NCBI RefSeq assembly: GCF_014201375.1
Contig: NZ_JACHDZ010000003.1
Location: forward strand, 496,001-560,000
Origin: Tunturiibacter empetritectus
GTDB lineage: Bacteria; Acidobacteriota; Terriglobia; Terriglobales; Acidobacteriaceae
Reading direction: 5' to 3'
Length of the DNA: 64,000 nt
Below are positions 44,579-53,262 of this stretch, one piece after another. The notes beneath the pieces were generated by a model. It was given only the letters and a program-made list of their open reading frames with translations, searched no databases and was not told the origin of the DNA. How positions within the stretch are numbered: the stretch's first letter is position 1; each line of letters starts with the position of its first letter. The translations under genes were made by a program, and so were the position numbers.

Positions 44579-45364
44579 ATGACGCCGAAGCTGTCCGTAG
44601 CGATCATCACGCTCAACGAAGAGGCCAACCTGGCCCGTACCCTCGCCAGCGTCCAATTCGCCGACGAGATCATCGTCGTTGACTCCGGCTCCACCGACCG
44701 CACCCTAGAGATCGCCGCCGAATTCAAGGCCAAGCTCTTCCTCGAACCCTGGCAGGGCTTCGCCGCCCAGAAGAACTTCGCCATCGAGCAATGTACCGGC
44801 ACCTGGATCCTCTCCCTCGACGCCGACGAAGCCCTCACCCCCGAGCTCCAAGCCGAGATCAGCGCTCTCCTCGCCGCCTCTCCCTCCGCCGACGCCTACC
44901 TCCTCCGCCGCCGCAATCTCTTCCTGGGCCGCTGGATCCGTCACGGCGGCTTCTATCCCGACCCCCACCTCCGCCTCTTCCGCCGCCACTCCGCCAACTT
45001 CGCTCCTCCCGCCCGCTTCACCGACCGCCCCGTCCACGAGACCATCGCACTCGACGGCGTCACCGAGACCCTCAAACACGACATCGTCCACCACGCCTAC
45101 CCCACCCTCGAGAGCTACATCGAAAGCCTCAACCGCTACAGCACCCTCGGCGCACAGCTCGTCATCGACAAGGGCCACACCAGCGACTCCCGTCTCGCCC
45201 TCCTCCACAACGTCCTCATCCTCCCCATCCTCACCTTCTTCCGAAACTACCTCCTCCGCCTCGGCTTCCTCGACGGCCGCGAGGGCCTCCTCCTCCACCT
45301 CTACCACTCCACCTACACCAGCTGGCAGTACGCCAAGGCCTGGCAAACCGCCCGCAGATCCTGA
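44579..45364 (+). CDS. WaaE/KdtX-like family 2 glycosyltransferase
   Basis: GT2 enzyme of 261 residues. Seen: LSVAIITLNEEANLARTLAS, DEIIVVDSGSTDRTLEIA, FAAQKNFAIEQCTGTWILSL, DADEALTPEL (DxD motif), then YPDPHLRLFRR and VHETI before LKHDIVHHAYPTLESYIE. This run of motifs is that of the LPS-core beta-1,4-glucosyltransferase WaaE/KdtX group. Cytosolic or membrane-peripheral. Probably adds a sugar to the lipopolysaccharide inner core; the acceptor is not proven. GGGAGGATGGGATAG upstream offers a ribosome site. Confidence 0.88.
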   Translation: MTPKLSVAIITLNEEANLARTLASVQFADEIIVVDSGSTDRTLEIAAEFKAKLFLEPWQGFAAQKNFAIEQCTGTWILSLDADEALTPELQAEISALLAASPSADAYLLRRRNLFLGRWIRHGGFYPDPHLRLFRRHSANFAPPARFTDRPVHETIALDGVTETLKHDIVHHAYPTLESYIESLNRYSTLGAQLVIDKGHTSDSRLALLHNVLILPILTFFRNYLLRLGFLDGREGLLLHLYHSTYTSWQYAKAWQTARRS

Positions 45365-45407
45365 CCACAGAACAAAAAATCTCGCGGTGAGTTTATAGTT
45401 CCGTCCT

Positions 45408-45640
45408 CAAGAAAAGTAATCATCATTTTCGATCGCGCAGTGGAGCCCCCGAACAATAAGAAGCTTTCTCCGTCAAAAAGTAATCGTCATTTCGACCGAA
45501 GCTGCTCACGGTTTTATCGTGAGCAGCGCAGTGGATTGCGGCCACATCTCTCAGTCGCAGAGAACCGATTCATGCTGCGGTATCCGTCAAGACCCCCGCA
45601 TTTGTCTTTGCCGTTGCCGTTGTTTGCTCCCTCTGGTGTA
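45408..45640. repeat. Composite intergenic repeat with hairpin
   Basis: This non-coding stretch holds two related units, AAAGTAATCATCATTTTCGA near 45413-45433 followed by GCGCAGTGGAG, and AAAAGTAATCGTCATTTCGA near 45475-45495 followed by GCGCAGTGGA near 45525-45534. The second unit contains a perfect 10-base hairpin: GCTGCTCACG (45501-45510) and CGTGAGCAGC (45518-45527) with a 7-base loop. Downstream, 45588-45620 is a Thr/Gly-like CCCCCGCATTTGTC and a CCGTTG tandem. It resembles the CATTTCGACCGAAGC..GCGCAGTGG dispersed repeats of acidobacterial genomes (from memory). It separates the glycosyltransferase and protease genes. Confidence 0.65.
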
Positions 45641-45650
45641 AAACAAAACC

Positions 45651-48218
45651 ATGCCCAAACGCATGACCCTGGCCCTCCTCGCCATCTCCACAATTTATGC
45701 CACTCTTCCGGTTACAATCTCCGCGCAAGCCATCGCCGCCAAAACCACCGGCATGAAGCACCTCGACGGCTACCTTCCGCTCGACTGGGACGCGAAGACC
45801 GGCAAGCTCTATCTCGAGATCCCCCACCTCGACGCCTCCAGCCGCAGCCCCGACCTCCTCTACACCCACTCCCTCCCCTACGGCACCGGCTCCAACGACC
45901 TCGGCCTCGACCGCGGCCAGATCTCCTCCGGCGAAATCCTCCACTTCGAGCGCACCGGCCCCAAGGTCCTCCTCGTCGAACCCAACCAGCACTTCCGCTC
46001 CACCTCCGCCGACCCATCCGAGCAGCTAGCCGTCCATCAGTCCTTCCCCGAGTCCGTCCTCTTCGGTTTCAAGGTCGAAGCAGAAGACCCCAGCGGCGCA
46101 GTCCTCATCGACGCGACAGACTTCTACCTCCGCGACGCCCACGGCGTAGCCGAAATCCTCACCACCACCAAGCAAGGCACCTACAAACTCGACCCCACTC
46201 GCTCCACCATCGCCCTCGACGCCACCAAAGCCTTCCCCAAAAATACCGAAGTAGAGTCCATCCTCACTTTCACCACCGAAGACCCAGCCAAAGCAGAGTT
46301 CGTCACCAACGTAACCCCCGACCCCCACGCCCTCACCCTCCGCGAGCACCAATCCTTCATCGAGCTCCCCGGCCCCGGCTTCACCCCCCGCCGCTTCGAC
46401 CCCCGCGCCGGCTACTTCCCCACCACCTATCGCGACTACGCCGCCCCGCTAGGCGCCCCGCTCGACCAGCACTTCATCATCCGCCACCGCCTCCTCAAAA
46501 AAGATCCCTCCTGCAACCACGCCTGCGAAGCCGTAACCCCCATCCAGTACTACGTCGACCGCGGCGCCCCCGAGCCCATCCGCACCGCCCTCCTCGAAGG
46601 AGCGCGCTGGTGGGATCAAGCCTTCCAGGCCGCAGGCTGGGCCACCGGCACCTTCCGCGTCGACCTCCTCCCCGCCGACGCCGACCCCATGGACATACGC
46701 TACAACATCATCCAGTGGGTCCACCGCTACACCCGCGGCTGGAGCTACGGCTCCGCAGTCGTCGACCCGCGCACCGGCGAGATCCTCAAAGGCAACGTAA
46801 CCCTCGGCTCCCTCCGCAGTCGCCAGGACTACCTCATCGCCGAAGCCCTTTTGAGCCCCTACGTCAACGGCAAACCCCTCCCGCCGGCAAACGATCCCAT
46901 GCTAGCGATGGCCCTAGCCCGCACCCGCCAGCTAGCCGCGCACGAGACCGGCCACACCCTCGGCCTAGCCCACAACTTCGCCGCAAGCTCCTTCCCCCAC
47001 ACCCCTGATGAATCCGTCTCCGTCATGGACTATCCCCACCCCTACATCACGCTCAACAAAGAAGGCATCCCCACACTCACCGAAAGCTACGGCGTCAACA
47101 TCGGCATCTGGGACAAGGTCGCCATCGACTACGGCTACCGCGAATTCGATAGCGCCAGCGGCAAACAGAGCAACGCCAGCGGCAAACAGAGCAACGCCAG
47201 CGGCAAGCGCAGCGAAGCCAAGCACCCAGAAGAAGACCCCGCCGCCCTCAACGCCATCCTCGAAGCCAGCGAAAAAACCGGCCTCATCTACATCACCGAC
47301 GAAGACGCCCGTCCCCTCGGCGGCACACACCCACACGCCCACCTATGGGACAACGGTACCGACCCCGCCGATGAACTAGACCGCATCCTCAGTATCCGCA
47401 CAGCCGCCCTCGCCCGCTTCAACGAAAACGCCATCACCACAGGCACTCCCATGGCCCAACTCGAAGACACCCTCGTCCCCCTCTATCTCCTCCACCGTTA
47501 CCAAACCGAAGCCGCAATCAAAGAGATCGGCGGCCTCGACTACCGCTACAACCTCCGCGGCGACAACCAACCCGCGCCCGAGATCGTCCCCTCCGCCGAA
47601 CAGAAGAAAGCCCTCACCGCCGTCCTCAAAACCCTCTCCCCCGACACCCTCACCCTCCCCGAATCACTCCTGAAGATCCTCCCCCCACGCCCCCCCGGCC
47701 TCCCACGCACCCGCGAGTCCTTCCCCTCCGAAACCGGCCTCACCTTTGACCCCATCGCCACCGCCGAGTCCGCCGCCGACCTCACCCTCAACGTCCTCCT
47801 CGACCCCGCCCGCGCCTCACGCCTCGTCCAGTACCACATGCGCCTCGCCGACGCCCCCTCCCTCCGCGGCGTCCTCGAAGCCATCTCCAAAACCACCGCC
47901 GAGCGCCCAGAAGGCGGCCACACCATGTCTTCCGAAGTAGAGCGAGCCGTAGAGTTCCGCGCCCTCGAAGCCATGCTCTCCCTCGCCGTCAACCCGCAAG
48001 CCTCCACGCAAGCACGCGCCATCGCCCGCTCTCACATCAACGATCTCCTCAAGCAGTGGACCATCGCCGCCCCACTCACCGACACCGCCGAAGCCATCCA
48101 CCGCGCCGCACTCATCGACCGCATCAACGACTTCAACCGCGACCCCGCCAAGTTCATCCCCGCCAAGCCCATCGAAGCCCCACCCGGCATGCCCATCGGC
48201 ACCGAAGACGCCTTCTGA
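45651..48218 (+). CDS. Secreted zinc metalloprotease with HExxH motif (DUF4953/DUF5117-like)
   Basis: Secreted protein of 855 residues with signal peptide 1-25 (LALLAISTIYATLPVTISAQA). The zinc motif HETGHTLGLAHNF begins at His431, an HExxHxxGxxH metzincin-type site. N-terminal DUF5117-like and middle DUF5118-type strands are followed by the C-terminal DUF4953-like domain (PASTQARAIARSHINDLLKQ). Likely periplasmic or extracellular protease; substrate unknown. It carries an internal tandem repeat at 47156-47216. Relatives occur in acidobacteria and Bacteroidetes. Confidence 0.88.
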   Translation: MPKRMTLALLAISTIYATLPVTISAQAIAAKTTGMKHLDGYLPLDWDAKTGKLYLEIPHLDASSRSPDLLYTHSLPYGTGSNDLGLDRGQISSGEILHFERTGPKVLLVEPNQHFRSTSADPSEQLAVHQSFPESVLFGFKVEAEDPSGAVLIDATDFYLRDAHGVAEILTTTKQGTYKLDPTRSTIALDATKAFPKNTEVESILTFTTEDPAKAEFVTNVTPDPHALTLREHQSFIELPGPGFTPRRFDPRAGYFPTTYRDYAAPLGAPLDQHFIIRHRLLKKDPSCNHACEAVTPIQYYVDRGAPEPIRTALLEGARWWDQAFQAAGWATGTFRVDLLPADADPMDIRYNIIQWVHRYTRGWSYGSAVVDPRTGEILKGNVTLGSLRSRQDYLIAEALLSPYVNGKPLPPANDPMLAMALARTRQLAAHETGHTLGLAHNFAASSFPHTPDESVSVMDYPHPYITLNKEGIPTLTESYGVNIGIWDKVAIDYGYREFDSASGKQSNASGKQSNASGKRSEAKHPEEDPAALNAILEASEKTGLIYITDEDARPLGGTHPHAHLWDNGTDPADELDRILSIRTAALARFNENAITTGTPMAQLEDTLVPLYLLHRYQTEAAIKEIGGLDYRYNLRGDNQPAPEIVPSAEQKKALTAVLKTLSPDTLTLPESLLKILPPRPPGLPRTRESFPSETGLTFDPIATAESAADLTLNVLLDPARASRLVQYHMRLADAPSLRGVLEAISKTTAERPEGGHTMSSEVERAVEFRALEAMLSLAVNPQASTQARAIARSHINDLLKQWTIAAPLTDTAEAIHRAALIDRINDFNRDPAKFIPAKPIEAPPGMPIGTEDAF
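47152..47218. repeat. In-frame 21-base minisatellite inside metalloprotease gene
   Basis: Tandem units of AGCAACGCCAGCGGCAAACAG encoding SNASGKQ occur about two and a half to three times (GCCAGCGGCAA at 47154, 47175 and 47196), ending with a degenerate GCCAGCGGCAAGCGCAGC. The length is a multiple of three, so expansion or contraction changes the loop length without a frameshift. The encoded Asn/Ser/Gly/Lys loop is poor in bulky residues, typical of a flexible linker after the catalytic domain. Confidence 0.8.
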
Positions 48219-48344
48219 TTCCCCCGCAGAGACCGAATCTCCAGAAGATCCACAAGGAAATCCCACAAACGATACACCACCTCCCGAACCCATCTGGACT
48301 TAGCAATAGAAGAAATCTCTCTTCTTGAATATATTCAACTCAAC

Positions 48345-49961
48345 ATGAACAACTCGGCCGCTGCGCTCCTGCCTTCCTCTTGGTTATCCCTCTTTGTCTT
48401 AGCCATCCTCGCCTCAACCAGCTTTGCACAACCGGCTCCCTCTGCGAAAAATGCTTCGTGCGCAATCGATCATGCTGCCCCAACCGCAACCGAGTTGGCG
48501 TTTTACCGTCAAGACTATAAAAAGTCGGGCGACCTCGCCGCCGCCGAATACAAGGCCGACCCCAAAAACAGCCGCAGCCGGCAGCTTGAGATTGACAGCC
48601 TGATCGGTCAGGGCAAACTCGACGAAGCCAGAAAAAAAACCGATGCATGGACCCTCGCAGAGCCGGCAGATCCTGTCGCGATTGTCACCGCCGGCGAACT
48701 CCGCCACTCTGAAGGAGACTGGCTCGAGTCCTATGCGCTCATGCTCAAAGCGCTCAAGCTCGACCCCTGTCTCCCCGCCGCCTACGAGGGGCTGGCCGAC
48801 TATGAAGCGCTCGCCGGCTATCACGCCACCGCCCAAAAACACCTCGCACTTGCCCACCAACTCAGCCCCAATAACGAGAACATCCGCTTCGCCTGGATCA
48901 ACTCCCTGAATAACGAGCAGTCCGCGACCGAACTTGCAAATTTTGTCCACGAAGCCAAAGCGTTAGACGACAAGCGCAAGACTGCCCTGGCCAGGCGAAT
49001 CGAAGAGCAAGACTCCGGCCTCAAAAATCGTTGCGAACTATCTGCTGCAACCGGCCCTCTGCGAATTCCGATGACACCCGTCTACGGCGCCATCGGTATC
49101 GACCACTACGGCCTCGAAATCGCCTTCAACGGACACAAGCGCACCCTCCAGATCGACACAGGCGCCAGCGGGTTTCTCCTCACGCACAGCAAATTCTCCG
49201 GAATGGGTCTGCAAAAGCTGAGCTCCTCCCGCGTCTGGGGCTTCGGCGATCAGGGGTCCAACGCCATCGAACAATTCACCGCCGCATCCGTTCGTATCGG
49301 AGGCATTGAGTTCAAAAACTGCAACGTCGGTGCTCTGGAAAACTTCAGCGTCATGGGTGGAGGTCACATCGGCCAGGCCCTCGATACGATCGACGGTCTC
49401 GTCGGCACTGACATCTTCTCGCGCTACCTCGTCACAGTCGATTACGTAAAGCATGAGATTCGCCTTGAGCCGTTGCCGCAACCCTCCTCCGCTCCTACAG
49501 CGCCACTGGACGCGCTCAGTGGTGACCCGGCAAATGACCTCAGCAGCTTCGACCGCTTCAAAGCGCCATCCATGCGGAACTGGACCAGCATCTACCGCCG
49601 CGGCCACCAGCTCATCATGCCAGTCGTTATCAACAGCGGCAAGCCGACACTCTTTATTGTCGATACTGGTTCCTTCACCAACTTGATCGACACGGACTTC
49701 GCGAAGCAAGTGACCCGGACAAAGGACTCCATAACCTTCGTGCAGGGGCTCTCCGGAGTCAGCCAACTGAAAGAAGCTGGCAGCTTCACCGCAGACTTCG
49801 CTGGCCTTCGGCTACCCGTCACCGGGATGGACTCGCTCAACCTGTCACGATTCGACGGAGTTCACGGCTTCCTCGGCTACCCCACCCTCGAACAGCTCGT
49901 CATGCACATCGACTATCGTGACAACCTCGTCCTGTTCGAAGCACCCAACGCACACAAGTAA
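48345..49961 (+). CDS. Secreted retropepsin-type double aspartyl protease with TPR region
   Basis: Protein of 538 residues. Signal peptide about 1-28, followed by TPR-like helices (about 45-225: KLDEARKKTDAW, SYALMLKALKLDPCLPAAYEG, TAQKHLALAHQLSP). Then come two retropepsin-like halves. The first has LQIDTGASGF (Asp271) and DGLVGTDIF; the second LFIVDTGSFTN (Asp440) and HGFLGYPTLEQL. Two DTG sites in one chain can form a complete bilobal active site, as in pepsins, without dimerisation. Probably periplasmic. The substrate is unknown. Confidence 0.84.
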   Translation: MNNSAAALLPSSWLSLFVLAILASTSFAQPAPSAKNASCAIDHAAPTATELAFYRQDYKKSGDLAAAEYKADPKNSRSRQLEIDSLIGQGKLDEARKKTDAWTLAEPADPVAIVTAGELRHSEGDWLESYALMLKALKLDPCLPAAYEGLADYEALAGYHATAQKHLALAHQLSPNNENIRFAWINSLNNEQSATELANFVHEAKALDDKRKTALARRIEEQDSGLKNRCELSAATGPLRIPMTPVYGAIGIDHYGLEIAFNGHKRTLQIDTGASGFLLTHSKFSGMGLQKLSSSRVWGFGDQGSNAIEQFTAASVRIGGIEFKNCNVGALENFSVMGGGHIGQALDTIDGLVGTDIFSRYLVTVDYVKHEIRLEPLPQPSSAPTAPLDALSGDPANDLSSFDRFKAPSMRNWTSIYRRGHQLIMPVVINSGKPTLFIVDTGSFTNLIDTDFAKQVTRTKDSITFVQGLSGVSQLKEAGSFTADFAGLRLPVTGMDSLNLSRFDGVHGFLGYPTLEQLVMHIDYRDNLVLFEAPNAHK

Positions 49962-50174
49962 AAAAGAGACGTAGGACCAGCCGATTCTTCCTGTTAGGTT
50001 GAGACCGTACAAAACTCCCTCGCCGCAAACTCACGCCACCAAAACACCACGTTGCCACCATCAATCACCACCCAAACACCACTACAACGCCCAGCCACAG
50101 ACGCCATCCCGGTCAATGAATTCGATCCCGCCGGGGAATCGGTAGCCAGCTTCGCTAAGAGCAAACCTGCCAAA

Positions 50175-50439
50175 AATCTTGTCAAGCCCCATGCCTGCGA
50201 AAACCCGCGTCAACACAGGCGATTCGCGTGGCGTATTCACCCAGCCCAACTCTCTATAATTAAAAGTAGGAGGTTGAGCTACTATTCTTTGTTGACACGA
50301 AAGAGAAGGTAAATTGCTGATTTCAGATATTTTAGGCACAACCCATTGCGAATGAATACTTTGCAGACACATACCTTCTGCAACTAACAGAAACCAAAGT
50401 ACTTCCCTGCAAAATACCCCGAGGGGGGAGGGGGGTACC
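50175..50439. repeat. Dispersed intergenic element A, copy 1
   Basis: About 265 bases between the aspartyl protease and the mutase subunit gene. It opens AATCTTGTCAAGCCCCATGC, contains AAAACCCGC then GATTCGCGTGGCGTATT (50221-50237), an A+T-rich middle with TTGCAGACACATACCTTCTGC, and ends with a run of G and GGTACC (50434-50439), 46 bases before the next start codon. The same order is found at 63115-63394. It has no coding potential I can see. It could be a mobile non-autonomous repeat or a regulatory leader. Confidence 0.72.
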
Positions 50440-50485
50440 TACCCGGCCACCCGCCAGATATACTCGCTCCTCGGTGCCTAACTCA

Positions 50486-50902
50486 ATGCCCAACACGCCT
50501 CCAATCCGCGTTCTCGTCGCAAAGCCTGGCCTCGACGGCCACGACCGCGGCGCTAAAATCATCGCCCGAGCCCTCCGCGACGCCGGCATGGAGGTCATCT
50601 ACACCGGCCTCCGCCAGACCCCCGAGATGATCGTCTCCGCCGCCATTCAGGAGGACGTCGACTGCATCGGCCTCTCCATCCTCTCCGGCGCCCACAACGT
50701 CATCGTCCCCCGCATCACCGCCCTGCTCCGCGAGCAGAAGGCCGAAGACATCCTCCTCGTCCTCGGAGGCACCATCCCCGACGAGGACCAGCCGAAACTA
50801 AAAGAAAACGGCGTCTCGGCCATCTTCGGACCGGGAACGCCGCTTGAAACCACCATCACCTTCATCCGCGAGAACGTAAAACCGCGAACCCTTGCTCTTT
50901 GA
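50486..50902 (+). CDS. Methylmalonyl-CoA mutase B12-binding subunit
   Basis: Cobalamin-binding domain protein of 138 residues. It contains the base-off B12 motif DGHDRG at 17-22 with His19 as the lower cobalt ligand, then [19 protein letters not shown] (SxL..G) and [12 protein letters not shown] (GG-type) motifs. This is the small, separately encoded C-terminal part of methylmalonyl-CoA or related acyl-CoA mutases; the catalytic subunit is not in the window. It works in propionate/valine/isoleucine catabolism. ATG 50486 preferred over GTG 50474. The downstream convergent SDR is separated by repeat B. Confidence 0.93.
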   Translation: MPNTPPIRVLVAKPGLDGHDRGAKIIARALRDAGMEVIYTGLRQTPEMIVSAAIQEDVDCIGLSILSGAHNVIVPRITALLREQKAEDILLVLGGTIPDEDQPKLKENGVSAIFGPGTPLETTITFIRENVKPRTLAL

Positions 50903-50910
50903 AAACTCAT

Positions 50911-51104
50911 GTCCTGCCAGACGGGCGCCCTGCGCGGGCAGCGGTCACTTCGTGACGTGTATACCTTGTCTTGGCAGGATGATATGCATCGGTCCTCCCG
51001 TTGGTCGGAATCAACTTCCCTCGCGACCCACGGGAGCGCCAACCGAAGGGGTACACAAGTCACGAAGTGACCGCCCTCCGCGCAGGAGGCCCGTCCGGCA
51101 GGAC
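50911..51104. repeat. Giant palindromic element B, copy 1, between convergent genes
   Basis: 194 bases that fill the gap between the mutase subunit stop (50902) and the SDR stop (51113). The arms are complementary over their first about 54 bases with few mismatches: GTCCTGCCAGACGGGC... at the left with ...GCCCGTCCGGCAGGAC at the right, then CACTTCGTGAC with GTCACGAAGTG. An inner stem CTCCCGTTGGTCG pairs with CGACCCACGGGAG. It can fold into one long hairpin in either strand. A second copy lies at 60587-60765. Probably a dispersed BIME/REP-like element that also terminates transcription. Confidence 0.9.
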
Positions 51105-51112
51105 AAAAGTCT

Positions 51113-51850
51113 TTACCAGGGCAGCGCCTTACCAAGGTGAAGAAACTCCCCATTCGGCCCACTGTCCTGCAACGTAGCCAGCTCCACCGAGGTCTTCGCC
51201 CCAGTCACGATATCAAGCTGCGCCCCCTCGCCACCCATATCCGTCTTCACCCACCCCGGGTGCGCCGAGTTCACCTTGATCTTCGTATCCTTCAACTCAT
51301 GCGCAAGATGAATCGTGAACGAGTTGAGCGCCGACTTCGAAGCATCATAAGCAAACGTCTTCGCATCGTAGATAAACGACCCCGGCGTAGCATGCAGCGT
51401 ATTCGAACCCAGAATGCTCGAAAGATTCACAATCCGCCCACCCAGGCTCTTCTTCAAAAGAGGCAGCAACGCCTGAGTCAGCCCTACCACCGCGAAAAAA
51501 TTCGTGTTGAACGTCTTCTGTAGAATCTCCTTCGATGTCTTCGTGGTCTCATTGCCTTTACGGCCGTCGAGAAAGATTCCCGCATTATTGACCAGAATAT
51601 CGAGATGTCCATAGTCCTTCTCAAGCAACTTCGCAACCTCAGCATAGTCTGCTGAATTCTCCATATCGAGCTTGACCGCCCGCGCTTCAACGCCATCCTT
51701 CTTCAACTCCGCCACCGCAGCTTCGCCCTTAGCCTCATCGCGAACGCCGATCAACACGGTAATCCCAAGCTTCCCAAGCTGCCGTGCGGTCTCCAGGCCA
51801 ATCCCCTTATTACCACCCGTAATCAGCGCAACCTTCTTGTCAGTACTCAT
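51113..51850 (-). CDS. SDR family NAD(P)-dependent oxidoreductase
   Basis: Short-chain dehydrogenase of 245 residues in the carbonyl-reductase-like branch: ALITGGNKGIGLETARQLG near 8-26, DILVNNAGIF near 85-94, catalytic Ser in IVNLSSILG, and YDASKSALN (Tyr, Lys). Substrate unknown. Last gene of the minus-strand run that begins with the carboxyltransferase at 56284, though the 38-base gap to the thioesterase gene and general role allow an independent function. Confidence 0.87.
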   Translation of the reverse strand: MSTDKKVALITGGNKGIGLETARQLGKLGITVLIGVRDEAKGEAAVAELKKDGVEARAVKLDMENSADYAEVAKLLEKDYGHLDILVNNAGIFLDGRKGNETTKTSKEILQKTFNTNFFAVVGLTQALLPLLKKSLGGRIVNLSSILGSNTLHATPGSFIYDAKTFAYDASKSALNSFTIHLAHELKDTKIKVNSAHPGWVKTDMGGEGAQLDIVTGAKTSVELATLQDSGPNGEFLHLGKALPW

Positions 51851-51887
51851 CCAAACTCACCTCATCAGCGATCTGACTGCAAACCAT

Positions 51888-52337
51888 CTACCCATGGGAT
51901 GCCCGAGACCCGAGATACGCCGCAAAACGTTCCGCATACTTTGGCGGCAGGCCCCTCTTCTTCATGTCCTTGCCCACCACCACATGCACCGTCTCGCCCT
52001 CACACAGCAACGCGCCATCCCCAATCCGCAGCACCTTATACCCGAACTTGATCACCGCGCCACGAGCCGCCACCAACCTCGTCTCCACCACCAACTCATC
52101 GTCATACCGGGCCGGCGCGCGATATCGCACATGCACGTCCACCACCGCAATCCCGCAGCCCTCCTCCACCTCCATTCGCTTGTAGTCCAGCCCCATGCAC
52201 CGGATCAACTCCACCCGCCCCACCTCAAACCAGATCAGGTAGTTCGAGTGATACACCACGCCCATCTGGTCGGTCTCGGCATACCGCACCCGTACCCGGG
52301 CCTCCCCCACACGCTTCTCTGCGACAACTTCAATCAT
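51888..52337 (-). CDS. 4HBT/YbgC-like acyl-CoA thioesterase
   Basis: Hot-dog fold thioesterase of 149 residues: RVRYAETDQMGVVYHSNYL near 15-33, the YbgC/FadM signature in which the Asp is catalytic, then FEVGRVELIRCMGLDY and VDVHVRYRAPARYDDELVVE. Hydrolyses acyl-CoA esters in the cytosol. In this run, with hydratase, lyase and carboxylase genes, it might recycle CoA from branched acyl-CoA intermediates. Complete. Confidence 0.9.
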   Translation of the reverse strand: MIEVVAEKRVGEARVRVRYAETDQMGVVYHSNYLIWFEVGRVELIRCMGLDYKRMEVEEGCGIAVVDVHVRYRAPARYDDELVVETRLVAARGAVIKFGYKVLRIGDGALLCEGETVHVVVGKDMKKRGLPPKYAERFAAYLGSRASHG

Positions 52338-52414
52338 CCAGACAGTCTACCTAATCTGAACCACAATTCAGATCGATCTGATCCGGTCGCAACAGCTACA
52401 AATCCCCGCAACCA

Positions 52415-53197
52415 TCAGCCCCTGCCCCAAACCGGCTTCCTCTTCTCCAGAAATGCCGCCACCCCCTCGCGAAAATCATGCGTTCCTCTGGCCTCTGCAT
52501 TCGCCGCCAACGCCTCCGCAACCGCCGCATCCAGCCACGCCTTATTCTGCGCCCTCAGCAGCCGCTTCGTTGCCGACATCGCCTCCGGACTATTTGCCCT
52601 CAACATCCCCACCAGCTCCAGCGTCCGCGCCGTCAGCTTCTCCGCGTCAACCACCTCATTCACCAACCCCAACCGCTCCGCCTCTTCGCTGGTAAAGATC
52701 CGCCCCGTCAGCAGCAGATCCCGCGCCGGCTTCTCTCCAATCTGCAACACCAGAAAAGCCGACACCACCGCCGGCACAAATCCGATCTTCACCTCCGTAT
52801 ATCCGAACTTCGCCCCCGGCACCGCAAGCGTAAAGTCGCACATCGTCGCCAGACCCGTCCCCCCGGCAATCGCAGCTCCATGTACCGCCGCAATCGTAGG
52901 CTTCGGCAGCTCATACAAGGTTCGAAACAGCCGCGCAATCCGCTCCGCGTCCGCAGTATGTTCCGCAGCGGACTTATCGTTCATCCTCTGCAGCGCGCTC
53001 AAATCCAACCCGGCACAAAACGCCTCCCCCGCGCCCGCGAGCACCACCACGCTGCAGTCGCTCGCGGCAGTCTCTTCCATCGCCTGAATCAACTCCTGCT
53101 GCATCTCCGGTGTCATCGCATTGCGCCGCTCAGGACGATTCAAAGTAATCATCCGAACCCCGTCCACGTCCGTAACCAAAATAGTTACATAACTCAC
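52415..53197 (-). CDS. Enoyl-CoA hydratase/isomerase (methylglutaconyl-CoA hydratase candidate)
   Basis: Crotonase family, 260 residues. Oxyanion-hole segments are GAGEAFCAGLDLSALQ near 58-73 and AIAGGTGLATMCDFTLAV near 105-123, with the catalytic Glu in KFGYTEVKIGFVPA. Downstream of HMG-CoA lyase and a biotin-enzyme carboxyltransferase gene, it is likely the 3-methylglutaconyl-CoA hydratase of leucine breakdown (LiuC/AtuE). The function is inferred from context. The start overlaps nothing; the upstream lyase ends 65 bases away. Confidence 0.85.
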   Translation of the reverse strand: MSYVTILVTDVDGVRMITLNRPERRNAMTPEMQQELIQAMEETAASDCSVVVLAGAGEAFCAGLDLSALQRMNDKSAAEHTADAERIARLFRTLYELPKPTIAAVHGAAIAGGTGLATMCDFTLAVPGAKFGYTEVKIGFVPAVVSAFLVLQIGEKPARDLLLTGRIFTSEEAERLGLVNEVVDAEKLTARTLELVGMLRANSPEAMSATKRLLRAQNKAWLDAAVAEALAANAEARGTHDFREGVAAFLEKRKPVWGRG

Positions 53198-53262
53198 AAA
53201 AAACCCCCTAACTCTCTACTCGACCAGCCCTGCTAACTAGCTGATTCGCTGACTCGCTACGT

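Noticed and set aside
45440-47008. Long plus-strand frame rich in Arg, Pro and His
   Set aside because: Overlaps the metalloprotease gene in another frame, with low-complexity composition. A shadow.
50647-51162. Minus-strand frame through element B copy 1 and the mutase gene
   Set aside because: It is antisense to a clear gene and reads through a hairpin repeat; similar spurious peptides arise from both copies of the repeat.
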